Shown piece after piece: positions 16,947 to 25,669 of a DNA stretch of 64,000 bases (positions are counted from its first letter, which is position 1; the number at the start of each line of letters is the position of its first letter). This stretch comes from Mycolicibacterium sp. P1-18 (GTDB taxonomy: Bacteria > Actinomycetota > Actinomycetes > Mycobacteriales > Mycobacteriaceae), in the NCBI RefSeq assembly GCF_008329535.1, contig NZ_NPKR01000006.1, forward strand, positions 310,001-374,000, given 5' to 3'. The notes beneath the pieces were generated by a model. It was not told the origin of the DNA, searched no databases, and saw only the letters and a program-made list of their open reading frames with translations. Both the position numbers and the translations under genes were made by a program.

Positions 16947-18176
16947 CTAACTCCGGCGTTCGCGTCCCAGCAGGAACGACGCGCAGGCGATCGAGATTGC
17001 CACGAACATCACCGCGGCCAACGGCACGGCCGTGTGCTCTCCGCCGATGCCGACTACCGGGGACACCAGCGCCCCGAGTCCGAACTGCAGCGCTCCCAGG
17101 ACGGCCGACGCCGACCCGGCGACCCCGGTGACTCCGCCGAGGGCCAGCGCGGTCGCGTTGCCGAACACCAGACCGAGGCTCGACACGGTCACCCACAGCG
17201 GGATCGCCAGCAGCCAAGCGGGCGCCCCGACCGCCACGATGACGACGATCGCCACCACGGCTGCCAGACACACGGCGAGCCCGGTTCCGGCGAGCCCGCG
17301 GGTCGAGCGCCTGCCGACCAGCCGCGCCGACACCGCGCTCACCGCGGCGAGGCCAAGGGCGTTGACGCCGAACGCGATTCCGTACTGCACCTCGCTGAAG
17401 CCCATCATCACCTGGTAGACGAACGGCGACGCGGAGATGTAGGCCATCATGGTCGCGAAGGCGAACGCGAAGGCCAGCGCATTCCCGAGGTAGACACGCG
17501 AACCCAGCGCGCGCAGCGCCGACGGCGAGCCGTCGCGATCGGCGCGCACCGCGGCCCGGCGCTCGGCGGTGTGGGTTTCGCGGACCACGGCCACGACGCC
17601 GACGAACATGGCCGCGACGATGGCGAAGACCACCCACAGCACACCCCGCCACCCCAGGGGCCCGACGAGGACGCTGCCCAGGACGGGCGCCACCACGGGC
17701 GCGATGCCGCCGACGAGCATCATCAGGCTGAAGGCCCGCGCCGCGGCGGCCCCGACGGCGAGGTCGGAGATGATGGCGCGGCCGATCACCATTCCCGCGG
17801 CACCCGTGATGCCCTGGGCGAACCTGGCCGCCACCAGCACCTCCACGGTGGGCGCCAGTGCCGTCGCGGCGCTCGCGGCCAGGCACAGCAGGGAGCCCGC
17901 CACGAGCGGCGTCATGCGGCCGAAGCGATCCGACAGCGGACCGAACACCAACTGGCCCAGGGCGATTCCGACGAGGAATGCGGTCAGGGTCAACTGGACC
18001 GACGTGGCCGTGGTGCCCAGGTCGGTCGTCATGGTCGGGAACGCCGACAGATACAGGTCGGTCGCGAAGGGCGCCACCGCGGACAGCAGCGCCAGCACGA
18101 GCAGCAGCGGGCCGGTGATCCCCCGCGGCGACGCCCCGGGTGCGTGTAGTCGTTCCATCTGTTCGGCGTTCGTCAT
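16947..18176 (-). CDS. Bcr/CflA-type MFS drug efflux transporter
   Basis: A 409-residue major facilitator with about 12 transmembrane segments. The first helix motif APFATDLYLSAFP and the loop GPLSDRFGRM are typical of Bcr/CflA drug:proton antiporters. It should export small toxic molecules across the cytoplasmic membrane. It is divergent from a MarR regulator with a 69-bp gap holding palindromic half-sites, a classical arrangement for an efflux pump controlled by its neighbour. The inducer is unknown. Confidence 0.92.
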   Translation of the reverse strand: MTNAEQMERLHAPGASPRGITGPLLLVLALLSAVAPFATDLYLSAFPTMTTDLGTTATSVQLTLTAFLVGIALGQLVFGPLSDRFGRMTPLVAGSLLCLAASAATALAPTVEVLVAARFAQGITGAAGMVIGRAIISDLAVGAAAARAFSLMMLVGGIAPVVAPVLGSVLVGPLGWRGVLWVVFAIVAAMFVGVVAVVRETHTAERRAAVRADRDGSPSALRALGSRVYLGNALAFAFAFATMMAYISASPFVYQVMMGFSEVQYGIAFGVNALGLAAVSAVSARLVGRRSTRGLAGTGLAVCLAAVVAIVVIVAVGAPAWLLAIPLWVTVSSLGLVFGNATALALGGVTGVAGSASAVLGALQFGLGALVSPVVGIGGEHTAVPLAAVMFVAISIACASFLLGRERRS

Positions 18177-18190
18177 CCCACGTCCTCAAT

Positions 18191-18223
18191 TAGCTATGTT
18201 GAGATAACTATACGTTCATAGCT
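18191..18223. promoter_or_regulatory. Probable MarR operator between the MFS and marR genes
   Basis: In the 69-bp divergent gap, AGCTATG (18192-18198) and CATAGCT (18217-18223) form a perfect inverted repeat, with a third related half-site ATAACTA (18204-18210) between them that also pairs with TAGCTAT at one mismatch. The stretch is AT-rich. It is well placed to overlap both promoters, consistent with autoregulation and pump repression by the MarR protein. Binding is inferred. Confidence 0.6.
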
Positions 18224-18245
18224 TCTCTGGCGTAAAGTCGAGGAC

Positions 18246-18692
18246 ATGACACGGCCCGTCGCCCCAGCTCCCGCCACCGACGACCAGTCGGCCCTGGCCG
18301 ATCTGGCCGACGCGATCATGCACGCGGCCCGCCTGATCCGGTCCTGGGACCAGGCCGCCGAGACCGTCGTGCCGTTGTCGACCGTCGAGGCGGCGGTCCT
18401 CGAGCACGTCGACCGCCATCCCCGGTGCCGGCCCAGCGACGTCGCGCGCGAACTCAGGATGCGCACCAGCAACTTCAGTGCCGCACTGCGCGTCCTGGAG
18501 AAGCAGGGATTCGTCGAGCGGCGCGACGACCCGTCCGACGGTCGCACCGCCAACCTGGTCGTCACCGCCCTCGCCAAACGCAACATCGACGTCATCCGGT
18601 CCCGCCGGGCCGCCTTCCTCGCCGCCGCACTCGGCGACGACCGTTCTCGCATCGACGGCGCCCGCGAACTCCTCGACCGGCTGCGCCAGTAG
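18246..18692 (+). CDS. MarR-family transcriptional regulator
   Basis: A 148-residue winged-helix regulator. The recognition region is RPSDVARELRMRTSNFSAALRVLEKQGFVERRDDPSDGR, with the typical MarR wing DDPSDGR. MarR dimers bind palindromes near their own promoter and release when a phenolic or drug-like ligand binds. It is divergent from the Bcr/CflA pump and is presumably its repressor. Its stop is 7 bp from the stop of the convergent molybdenum hydroxylase gene. Confidence 0.9.
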   Translation: MTRPVAPAPATDDQSALADLADAIMHAARLIRSWDQAAETVVPLSTVEAAVLEHVDRHPRCRPSDVARELRMRTSNFSAALRVLEKQGFVERRDDPSDGRTANLVVTALAKRNIDVIRSRRAAFLAAALGDDRSRIDGARELLDRLRQ

Positions 18693-18699
18693 GCCGGCG

Positions 18700-20832
18700 T
18701 CAGTCCGGCATGGCCTCGACGATCCGCTCCGCGGTGAACGGCATGCTGCGCACCCGCACGCCGATCGCGTCGTAGATCGCGTTGGCGATGGCCGCCCCGG
18801 TGGGACCCTGCGCGGTCTCGCCGACCCCCAACGACGGATTGCCGTCGTCGGGCACCAACTCCACGTCCACGGCGGGCACCTCGGAGAACGTCAGGATCGG
18901 GTAGGTCTCCCACGTGTCGCTGGTGACGGACCGGTCGTCGAAGCGGACCCGTTCGCGGAGCGCCCAACTGGTCGCCTGGATGGCGCCGCCCTCCACCTGG
19001 TTCTCCGCCCCGTCGGGGTTGACCACCAGCCCCGCGTCCACCGCCACCGTCAGCCGACGGACCCGCACCTCGCTGGTGGCCTCCACCTCGGCGACCACCG
19101 CGCAGTAGGCGCTGGTGTTCTTGTACCGGGCGTAGGCGATGCCGTGACCGCGCGATTCGGCAGGCGCCCACTCGGCCCAGCCCGACCGCCGGACGACCGC
19201 CTCGATCACCGCGCGGCCGCGAGGGTCGGTCAGCTGGGCCAGGCGGTACTCGACCGGATCGCGGCCCGCTGCGACGGCGAGCTCGTCCATGAACGACTCG
19301 ATGGCGAAGACGTTGAGGAACGCCCCCAGCGAGCGCAGCGCCGAGGTGCGCAGTGGCATCTCCGACAGCAGGTGATTCACCACGCGACAATCGGGAAAAG
19401 CATAGCCTGGCACCGCGTTTCGAGCCGCACCACCACCGTTGACCAAGGGTGGTTCACCGGCCGCCCCGATCGGCTCACCACCCTCGCGGTGACTGGCGGC
19501 CAGCAGACCCACGGTCCGGACGAAACCCGGCCGGGTGACGTGCCCGTTGCCCCAGACGTCGTGACGCCACGTTCGCACGGCCCCGTCGCCGTCCACCTCG
19601 GCGGCGATCCGCACGACGGCGGCGGGACCGAAGGGCGCCCAGCCGAGTTCGTCGGGCCGCGACCACACGACCTGCACGGGGCGGTCCGGCACGGCGAGCG
19701 CCAACAGTGCCGCATCCAGTGCGACGTCGTCGGCGCCGTTGTGCCCGTAGCACCCCGCCCCCGCGACGTGCCGCACCTGGATCGACTCCTCGCCCATGTT
19801 CAACGCGCGCGCCAGTTCCCGGCGCAGGAGGTAGACGCCCTGGCTGTGGGTCCACACCTGGAGCGTCGCGCCGGTGGCCAGTGCGGTCGCCGTCGACGGT
19901 CCCATCGACGCGTGTGCCAGATAGGGCCGGTCGTAGCGGGCTTCGTGGAACACGTTGCGATGCGCAGGATCCGGGTCCCCACCACCGGTGTCGGCAATGA
20001 CCGTGCTGACCGCGGGCGCCGCCAACAGGAACGCCGGCAGATCCGACTCGTCGGGCAGCGTCGCCCGTTCCTCCCACGTCGTGTCGGCGCGGAGCCGCTC
20101 CGCGGCCGTCAGCGCAACCTCCTCCCGTTCGGCGACCACGCCGAGGAAGTCGCCGTCGCGGACGACGGTCACGACACCCGGCAACGCCAATACCCTTGCG
20201 GCGTAGATGGATCGAAGCGTGGCGGCCCGGGAGGGCGGTCGGACGATGCGACCGTAGACCATGCCCGGCAGCGCCAGGTCGTGGGCGTACCGCGGACGCC
20301 CGGCCAGCTTGTCCGGCAGGTCGAGCCGGGGCACGCTCGTGCCGACGATCCGGCGGTCGGCCGCCGCCTTGGTCGGAGCCGCACCGGTGACGGAACGGCG
20401 CAGCAGGCCATCGCGCGTCAGCTCCCAGTAGGTCGCCGTGCGACCGTCTGATGCGGCGACGACGCCGTCGGTCACCGTCAGCTCGTCGGCGGGCACCCGC
20501 CAGCGCCGCGCCGCCGCGTCGAGAAGCAGGGCCCTGGCCTCGGCCGCCGCCATCCTCAGCGCGGCACCCGAATGCTGAATGGACAGGCTGCCCGCGGTGT
20601 ATCCCTCGTTGGGGCTGACGCCCGTCGCCGCCGCCGTCATGCGCACGCGCCCCAGGTCGACGTCCAACTCCTCGGCCACGATCTGCGCCAGCGCGGTCAA
20701 CACGCCCTGCCCGAGTTCGACCTTGCCCGAACGCACGTCGACGGTTCCGTCGGGCGACAGCCGCACCCAGTCGTCGACCATGGGGTTGGCCAGAATCGAC
20801 GCCGGCAGGTCACCGTCCGCGACGGTGGTCAC
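18700..20832 (-). CDS. Molybdenum hydroxylase large subunit (aldehyde/isoquinoline oxidoreductase type)
   Basis: A 710-residue molybdopterin-binding subunit of the xanthine dehydrogenase family. Visible features are the GKVELGQGVLTALAQI motif, the DLPDKLAGRPRYAHDLALPGMVYGRI domain entry, and near the C-terminus GVGETAQGPTGAAIANAIYD with the expected active-site Glu. Length and two-subunit layout resemble isoquinoline 1-oxidoreductase IorB rather than three-subunit enzymes with an FAD subunit, so electrons probably go to a cytochrome or another carrier. The GTG start overlaps the small-subunit stop by three bases. No Tat signal is seen on it. Substrate unknown. Confidence 0.9.
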   Translation of the reverse strand: MTTVADGDLPASILANPMVDDWVRLSPDGTVDVRSGKVELGQGVLTALAQIVAEELDVDLGRVRMTAAATGVSPNEGYTAGSLSIQHSGAALRMAAAEARALLLDAAARRWRVPADELTVTDGVVAASDGRTATYWELTRDGLLRRSVTGAAPTKAAADRRIVGTSVPRLDLPDKLAGRPRYAHDLALPGMVYGRIVRPPSRAATLRSIYAARVLALPGVVTVVRDGDFLGVVAEREEVALTAAERLRADTTWEERATLPDESDLPAFLLAAPAVSTVIADTGGGDPDPAHRNVFHEARYDRPYLAHASMGPSTATALATGATLQVWTHSQGVYLLRRELARALNMGEESIQVRHVAGAGCYGHNGADDVALDAALLALAVPDRPVQVVWSRPDELGWAPFGPAAVVRIAAEVDGDGAVRTWRHDVWGNGHVTRPGFVRTVGLLAASHREGGEPIGAAGEPPLVNGGGAARNAVPGYAFPDCRVVNHLLSEMPLRTSALRSLGAFLNVFAIESFMDELAVAAGRDPVEYRLAQLTDPRGRAVIEAVVRRSGWAEWAPAESRGHGIAYARYKNTSAYCAVVAEVEATSEVRVRRLTVAVDAGLVVNPDGAENQVEGGAIQATSWALRERVRFDDRSVTSDTWETYPILTFSEVPAVDVELVPDDGNPSLGVGETAQGPTGAAIANAIYDAIGVRVRSMPFTAERIVEAMPD

Positions 20833-21299
20833 CGTGTCCCGTCCCGCAGTTCGGCGGCCGCCGACAGCACCGCGCGCACGATCCTGTTGTGGGCGCCGCA
20901 CCGGCACAGGTTGCCGTCCAGCGCCCGGCGCACCTCGTCGGCCGACGGGTCGGCGTTGCGCTCGAGGAGGGCCACGGCGGAGACCACGATTCCGGAGATG
21001 CAGTACCCGCACTGCGCGGCCTGGCCGTCGACCATCGCCGTGACCACCGGGTGCGGACGTTCGGGTGTGCTCAGCCCCTCGACGGTGGTGATCTCGCGCC
21101 CCTCGAGGCTCCCGACGGGCACGTCACACGAGTAGGTGGGCCGGCCGTCGACGAGCACCATGCACGAGCCGCACAGTGCCAGACCGCAACCGAAGCGGGT
21201 TCCCTTGAGGCCCAGATGGTTCCGCAGGACGTACAGCAGGGCGGTGTCGGGCTCGGTGGTGACCTGCTCGAGCTTGCCGTTGACCGACACGGCGGTCAT
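20829..21299 (-). CDS. Molybdenum hydroxylase small [2Fe-2S] subunit
   Basis: A 156-residue iron-sulfur subunit. Two cluster sites are visible: a plant-type ferredoxin set (FGCGLALCGSCMV with a later YSC) and the helical C-terminal set (QCGYCISG and LCRCGAH). It carries electrons away from the molybdenum site of the next gene's product. The ATG at 21297-21299 has GGAGG five bases upstream. The gene overlaps the large subunit start, so the pair is translationally coupled. No FAD-subunit gene lies beside them. Confidence 0.92.
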   Translation of the reverse strand: MTAVSVNGKLEQVTTEPDTALLYVLRNHLGLKGTRFGCGLALCGSCMVLVDGRPTYSCDVPVGSLEGREITTVEGLSTPERPHPVVTAMVDGQAAQCGYCISGIVVSAVALLERNADPSADEVRRALDGNLCRCGAHNRIVRAVLSAAAELRDGTR

Positions 21300-21379
21300 G
21301 GTTGCCTCCACATCGTTTCATCGTCCTCCCGCTCGGCGTTCCCGGCCAACGCCCAGGCTCGCGCCCTAACCTGGCAACG

Positions 21380-21928
21380 GTGATCCCCGAGGAGTACCGC
21401 GAGTTCTTCGTCGCGGCCGCAGGTGCGGCCGGCGCGCTGATCGGACTGCTGTTCGTGGCGGTGTCGGTGTTCCCCGAGCACGCTCGCCAAACCACGACGC
21501 GCGTGCAATTCCAGTCGCGGGCGTCGGCGGCTCTGCTGGTGTTCACCAACGCCCTCGTCATCTCCCTGGCGGGCCTGGTGCCGGGGGTCAGCCTCGGCTG
21601 GTGGGCCGTGATCGCCGGCGGCACCGTGATCCTGTTCGGTCTCGGAACCGCCCGGACGGTCGTCGACGCGGCGCGGCGACGGGAAGCCCGCGGCGACTCC
21701 GTGTGGCTGGTCGTCGGATTGCTCGTCATCGGCGGGTTCGAGGTGTACGCCGGTCGCCGGCTCGTCGCCGGCCTCGACCCGAACGCGCTGCAGACGCTCA
21801 ACTACGTCGTCATCGGCGACCTGGCCTACGGAATCTCGAGGGCCTGGCAGTTGGTCGGTCTCCGCAACACCGGCCTGTGGTCGTCGATCCTGCTGATCGC
21901 CGGCCGCGACCGCGCACTGGGAGACTAG
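21380..21928 (+). CDS. Integral membrane protein of unknown function
   Basis: A 182-residue protein with about five hydrophobic segments (around residues 8-30, 48-68, 72-92, 106-125 and a weaker one near 145-160). The start VIPEEYREFFVAAAGAAGALIGLLFVAVSV is characteristic of a family of small actinobacterial membrane proteins with no assigned role. The GTG start at 21380 follows an 80-bp gap from the divergent Fe-S subunit. The threonine-aldolase gene starts 4 bp after its stop, so they are likely co-transcribed. Confidence 0.75.
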   Translation: MIPEEYREFFVAAAGAAGALIGLLFVAVSVFPEHARQTTTRVQFQSRASAALLVFTNALVISLAGLVPGVSLGWWAVIAGGTVILFGLGTARTVVDAARRREARGDSVWLVVGLLVIGGFEVYAGRRLVAGLDPNALQTLNYVVIGDLAYGISRAWQLVGLRNTGLWSSILLIAGRDRALGD

Positions 21929-21932
21929 GGAC

Positions 21933-22991
21933 ATGGTCGACACCCTTCACGACACCGGCTACCGGGGCTTCGCGAGCGACAACTACGCCGGCGTGCACCC
22001 CGAGGTACTCGACGCGCTGGCCACGGCCAACGGCGGACACCAGGTGGCCTACGGCGGGGACGCGTACACCGGCCGGCTGCTCGAGGTGGTGCGGGCCGAG
22101 TTCGGCGACGCCGCCGAGGTCTTCCCCGTGTTCAACGGCACGGGCGCCAACGTCGTCGCCCTGACGGCGATGATGCCGCGCTGGGGCGCCGTCGTCTCCA
22201 GCGCGACCGCGCACATCAACACCGACGAGGGTGGCGCACCCGAACGGGTCAGCGGCCTCAAGCTCCTCACCGTGCCCACCCCGGACGGCAAGCTCGACCC
22301 CGAGCTGATCGCGACGCACGCCTGGGGGTGGGGCGACGAGCACCGCGCCCAGCCACTGACCGTCAGCATCACCCAGACCACCGAACTCGGCACGCTGTAC
22401 ACCCCCGACGAGGTGCGGGCGATCGCCGACGTCGCGCACGGCCGCGGCATGGGCCTGCACATGGACGGGGCCCGCATCTGGAACGCGGCCGCCGCTCTGG
22501 GCGTGCCGTTCCGCGAGTTCACCTCCGACGCCGGGGTCGACGTCGTCAGCTTCGGCGGCACCAAGAACGGGCTGCTGGGCGCCGAGGCCGTGGTGGTCGT
22601 CGACCCGGCCCGCGTCGAGGGCATGCCGTACCTGCGCAAGCTCAGCATGCAGCTGGCCAGCAAGATGCGCTTCGCCAGTGCGCAGCTGCTCGCACTGTTC
22701 GACGACGAGCTGGGGCTGCGGTCGGCCGCGCACGCCAACGCCATGGCCGCCCGGCTGCGCCGTGCGCTCGAGGAGCAACCCGTCGACGGCCTGTCGTTCA
22801 GCCAGGCGACCGAGGCCAACGCGGTGTTCGCGGTGCTGCCCAACGACGCGGCCGACCGCATCCGGGAACGCGTGCGGTTCTACGACTGGGATCGCGCGGC
22901 CGGCGAAGTGCGGTGGATGTGCGCCTGGGACACCACCGAGGATGACGTCGACGGGTTCGTCGAGGCCATCCGCGAGGAGTTGGGTCGCTAG
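21933..22991 (+). CDS. Low-specificity L-threonine aldolase-like PLP enzyme
   Basis: A 352-residue fold-type I PLP enzyme of the beta-eliminating lyase/threonine aldolase group. Seen are the N-terminal FASDNYAGVHPEVL block, HINTDEGGA, HMDGARIWNAAAALG (Asp contacting the pyridine ring) and the PLP Lys in SFGGTKNGLLGAEAV. It should cleave threonine or related beta-hydroxy amino acids to glycine and an aldehyde in the cytoplasm. It sits between a membrane protein and an SGNH hydrolase on the same strand, with gaps of 4 and 10 bp. Confidence 0.9.
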   Translation: MVDTLHDTGYRGFASDNYAGVHPEVLDALATANGGHQVAYGGDAYTGRLLEVVRAEFGDAAEVFPVFNGTGANVVALTAMMPRWGAVVSSATAHINTDEGGAPERVSGLKLLTVPTPDGKLDPELIATHAWGWGDEHRAQPLTVSITQTTELGTLYTPDEVRAIADVAHGRGMGLHMDGARIWNAAAALGVPFREFTSDAGVDVVSFGGTKNGLLGAEAVVVVDPARVEGMPYLRKLSMQLASKMRFASAQLLALFDDELGLRSAAHANAMAARLRRALEEQPVDGLSFSQATEANAVFAVLPNDAADRIRERVRFYDWDRAAGEVRWMCAWDTTEDDVDGFVEAIREELGR

Positions 22992-23001
22992 GGTTCGAGC
23001 C

Positions 23002-23658
23002 ATGACGGTGAAGACGGTGATGTGCTTCGGTGACTCGCTGACGTGGGGCTGGGTGCCCGCAGACCAGACCGCACCCACCACGCGGTTTCCCCGCGACGTG
23101 CGCTGGCCGGGCGTGCTCGCCGCGACGCTCGGGGACGACGTGGCGGTCGTCGAGGAGGGCCTCAGCGCCCGCACCACCAACGTCGACGACCCCACCGACC
23201 CGCGGCTCAACGGCGCGGCCCACCTGCCGATCGCGCTGGCCAGTCACCTGCCGCTGGACCTGGTCATCCTGATGCTCGGCACCAACGACACCAAGGCGTA
23301 CTTCCACCGCACGCCGTTCGACATCGCGACCGGGATGTCGGTGCTCGCCGCGCAGGTGCTCGGGTCAGCGGGCGGCGTCGGCACCGTGTACCCGGCGCCG
23401 AAGGTCCTGGTCGTGGCCCCGCCACCGCTGGCCGCGATGCCCGACCCGTGGTTCCAGATGACCTTCGAGGGCGGGCAGCCGAAGTCGGCCCGGCTGGCCG
23501 ACGCGTATCAGGCGCTGTGCGCGTACATGAAGATTCCGTTCTTCGACGCGGGGTCGGTGATCAGCACCGACGGCAGCGACGGTGTGCACTTCACCGAGGA
23601 GAACAACCGCGATCTGGGCACCGCGCTAGCCGACGAGGTACGTCGACTCCTGCTGTGA
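23002..23658 (+). CDS. SGNH-family esterase/acyltransferase (MsAcT-like)
   Basis: A 218-residue SGNH hydrolase. The triad is visible as Ser12 in FGDSLTWGW and Asp193/His196 in DGVHFTEENN, with the oxyanion residues in LMLGTNDTKAYF. The sequence is strikingly close to the octameric M. smegmatis arylesterase/acyltransferase MsAcT (as recalled: Ser11, Asp192, His195), which transfers acyl groups even in water. The cellular role of that enzyme is unclear. No signal peptide is present. Its 3' end overlaps the convergent histidine-kinase gene by 33 bp. Confidence 0.93.
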   Translation: MTVKTVMCFGDSLTWGWVPADQTAPTTRFPRDVRWPGVLAATLGDDVAVVEEGLSARTTNVDDPTDPRLNGAAHLPIALASHLPLDLVILMLGTNDTKAYFHRTPFDIATGMSVLAAQVLGSAGGVGTVYPAPKVLVVAPPPLAAMPDPWFQMTFEGGQPKSARLADAYQALCAYMKIPFFDAGSVISTDGSDGVHFTEENNRDLGTALADEVRRLLL

Positions 23659-24804
23659 CGGAGCGGGTGAGGTGGGCCCGGACTCGACGCCCCGCGGCAG
23701 GGACACGGTGAAGGTGGTCCCCTGACCCAGCCCCGGACTGTCGGCCTTGATGCTGCCCCCGTGACCGTCGACGAGGGCCTTGGCGATCGCCAAGCCGATG
23801 CCGGCGCCGCCGTGCACCCGGTCGCGGGCCGCGTCCACCCGGTAGAAGCGGTCGAAGAGGTGGGGCAGGTGCTCGGGTGGCACGCCGTCGCCGGTGTCGG
23901 AGACCACCACCGTCACCCCGTCGTGAGTCGCCCGCGCCCCGATCGTCGCGGAGCCTCCGCTCGGCGTGTGCCGCAGGCCGTTCTCCAGCAGGTTCGCGAA
24001 CACCTGCCCGAGGCGTTCCGGGTCGGCCCACACCTCGGGAAGGTTGGCAGCCGTCACCGACGTCAGGGTGACGCCCTTGGCGCGGTAGCGCGGTTCCCAC
24101 ACCGTCGTCGCAGTCGTCACGAGCTGCGCGATCGAGGTCCAGCGCGCGTCGATCGTGCGGGCCCGGTGCTCGGCGTCGGACAACGCGGCGACGTCCTTGC
24201 TGAGCCGGGTCAGTCGGCGCGACTGGTCGCGCAGCACCGCGATGGCGTCGTCGTCGAGCGTCTTCACGCCGTCTTCGAGTGCCTCCAGGTAGGCCTCGAC
24301 GATGGAGACCGGTGTCCGCATCTCGTGGGCGAGGTCGGCGAGCATCTGCCGGCGGCTGTGCTCGACGCGCCCGAGACTGTGCGCCATGGTGTTGAACGCG
24401 AGCGCGATCTCGTCGAACTCCCGGCCCAATCGCGGTGCGCTGACCCGGAAGTCGTAGTGGCCGTCGGCAATCACCGTGGCGGCGTGGGCGAGTTCGGTCG
24501 CGGAGTGGTAGACCCGCCGGCTCAGGTACCAGCTCAGCGCGAGGGCGGCCGCGATCGACACCAGCAGCGCCATCCCCAGTGACGCGGCGGTGGCCTTCTC
24601 GAACGCCCGCTGATACGGGTGGTCGCCCGATGCGCCCGGCCGGACCGCGGCGTCCATCAGGCGCCGGAACATCGGCGGGCCCACGAGGGCGGCGACCAAC
24701 GTGGCGGTGACGAAGCTCGCCACGATCACCACCGAGTTGACCGCCAGCAGTCGTGTCCGGATGCCGAAGCGGGAGGCGTTGTGCGGAAACGACTTCGGCT
24801 CCAC
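23626..24804 (-). CDS. Sensor histidine kinase
   Basis: A 392-residue membrane kinase: TM1 about 16-42, a short extracytoplasmic loop of about 30 residues, TM2 about 74-95, a HAMP domain, the phosphorylated His160 in LADLAHEMRTPVS, the N box near NLLENGLRHTP and ATP-lid motifs DTGDGVP and GAGIGLAIAK. The small outer loop suggests it senses a membrane event or a partner protein rather than a bulky ligand. It lies 2 bp after the response-regulator gene. The system is divergent from the peroxidase/cytochrome b561 operon, which is its most likely target. Confidence 0.93.
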   Translation of the reverse strand: MEPKSFPHNASRFGIRTRLLAVNSVVIVASFVTATLVAALVGPPMFRRLMDAAVRPGASGDHPYQRAFEKATAASLGMALLVSIAAALALSWYLSRRVYHSATELAHAATVIADGHYDFRVSAPRLGREFDEIALAFNTMAHSLGRVEHSRRQMLADLAHEMRTPVSIVEAYLEALEDGVKTLDDDAIAVLRDQSRRLTRLSKDVAALSDAEHRARTIDARWTSIAQLVTTATTVWEPRYRAKGVTLTSVTAANLPEVWADPERLGQVFANLLENGLRHTPSGGSATIGARATHDGVTVVVSDTGDGVPPEHLPHLFDRFYRVDAARDRVHGGAGIGLAIAKALVDGHGGSIKADSPGLGQGTTFTVSLPRGVESGPTSPAPSQQESTYLVG

Positions 24805-24806
24805 GG

Positions 24807-25529
24807 TCAGCCCCTGCCCATTCGGTAGCCGACACCGCGCACGGTCGTGACGTACCGGGTGGGGTCGTCACCGAGTTTGCGACGCAGATGTCCGACGTGC
24901 ACGTCGACGATGTTGTCGCTGCCCACCCAGGTGTCACCCCAGACGATTTCGATGAGCTGCCGCCTGCCCAGGACCTTGCCGGGCCGCGACGACAGCGCCT
25001 CCAGCAGGTCGAATTCCGTTCTGGTCAGCACGATCTCGGCATCGTCGATGCGCACTTCCCGACCCTCGACGTCGATGCTCAGGTCGCCGATCCGACGGGG
25101 CGGCTTGCCCGCCTCGACGAATTCCGAACCCTCGCGCGAGGTTCGGCGGGGCCGTCGGAGCATCGCCTGGATGCGGGCCACCAGCTCGCGCGGGCTGAAC
25201 GGCTTGGTGATGTAGTCGTCGGCGCCGACGGACAAGCCGACGACGGTGTCGACCTCGGTGTCGCGGGCCGTCAGCATGAGGACGTAGGCGTCGGAGAACA
25301 TCCGCAGGCGTCGGCACACCTCGAAGCCGTCGATGCCGGGCAGCCCGACGTCGAGCACGACCACGTCGGGGTCGACGCTGCCCGCCAGGATGAGCGCCTG
25401 GCCGCCGTCGTGAGCGGCGTGCACCTCGAAGCCCTCGCGCTTGAGATAGCTGCCGACCACCTCGGTCAGCGCCACTTCGTCGTCGACGATCAAGGCGCGA
25501 CGAGTCGGCGCTCCGGTGGGGTCGTTCAC
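24807..25529 (-). CDS. OmpR/PhoB-family response regulator
   Basis: A 240-residue regulator: receiver domain with the acidic pair in LIVDDE, phospho-acceptor Asp60 in VVVLDVGLPG, Lys in YITKPFSPREL, followed by a winged-helix DNA-binding domain with LTRTEFDLLEAL and VDVHVGHLRRKLG and VRGVGYRM. The GTG start at 25527-25529 places the receiver normally; a GTG five codons earlier is possible. First gene of a two-gene operon with the kinase. The 140-bp divergent gap upstream contains an AT-rich stretch that may be its binding site. Confidence 0.93.
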   Translation of the reverse strand: MNDPTGAPTRRALIVDDEVALTEVVGSYLKREGFEVHAAHDGGQALILAGSVDPDVVVLDVGLPGIDGFEVCRRLRMFSDAYVLMLTARDTEVDTVVGLSVGADDYITKPFSPRELVARIQAMLRRPRRTSREGSEFVEAGKPPRRIGDLSIDVEGREVRIDDAEIVLTRTEFDLLEALSSRPGKVLGRRQLIEIVWGDTWVGSDNIVDVHVGHLRRKLGDDPTRYVTTVRGVGYRMGRG

Positions 25530-25569
25530 GTCTCCATGATGCACCGCGCGAAATGGGCCGGCCGCGATC

Positions 25570-25585
25570 GTTAACGAATCTTCAG
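25570..25585. promoter_or_regulatory. AT-rich candidate regulator site in the two-component/peroxidase gap
   Basis: The stretch GTTAACGAATCTTCAG is markedly AT-rich against its surroundings and lies between the divergent response-regulator and secreted-peptide genes, 100 bp upstream of the latter. It could be an OmpR-type direct-repeat site or a promoter element. No clean repeat is seen, so this is a weak call. Confidence 0.25.
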
Positions 25586-25669
25586 AAAGGAACCAGGGAA
25601 CCGTCGTCTTGGTGCCCGAGGGTGAAGGCATCCCGGCAGAGACCGGACCCACTCACGAGGAGAGCCGAC

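Noticed and set aside
23626..23658. Frameshift or misassembly at the esterase/kinase junction
   Set aside because: The 33-bp convergent overlap leaves both proteins with complete families' ends, so it is a real overlap and not an error.
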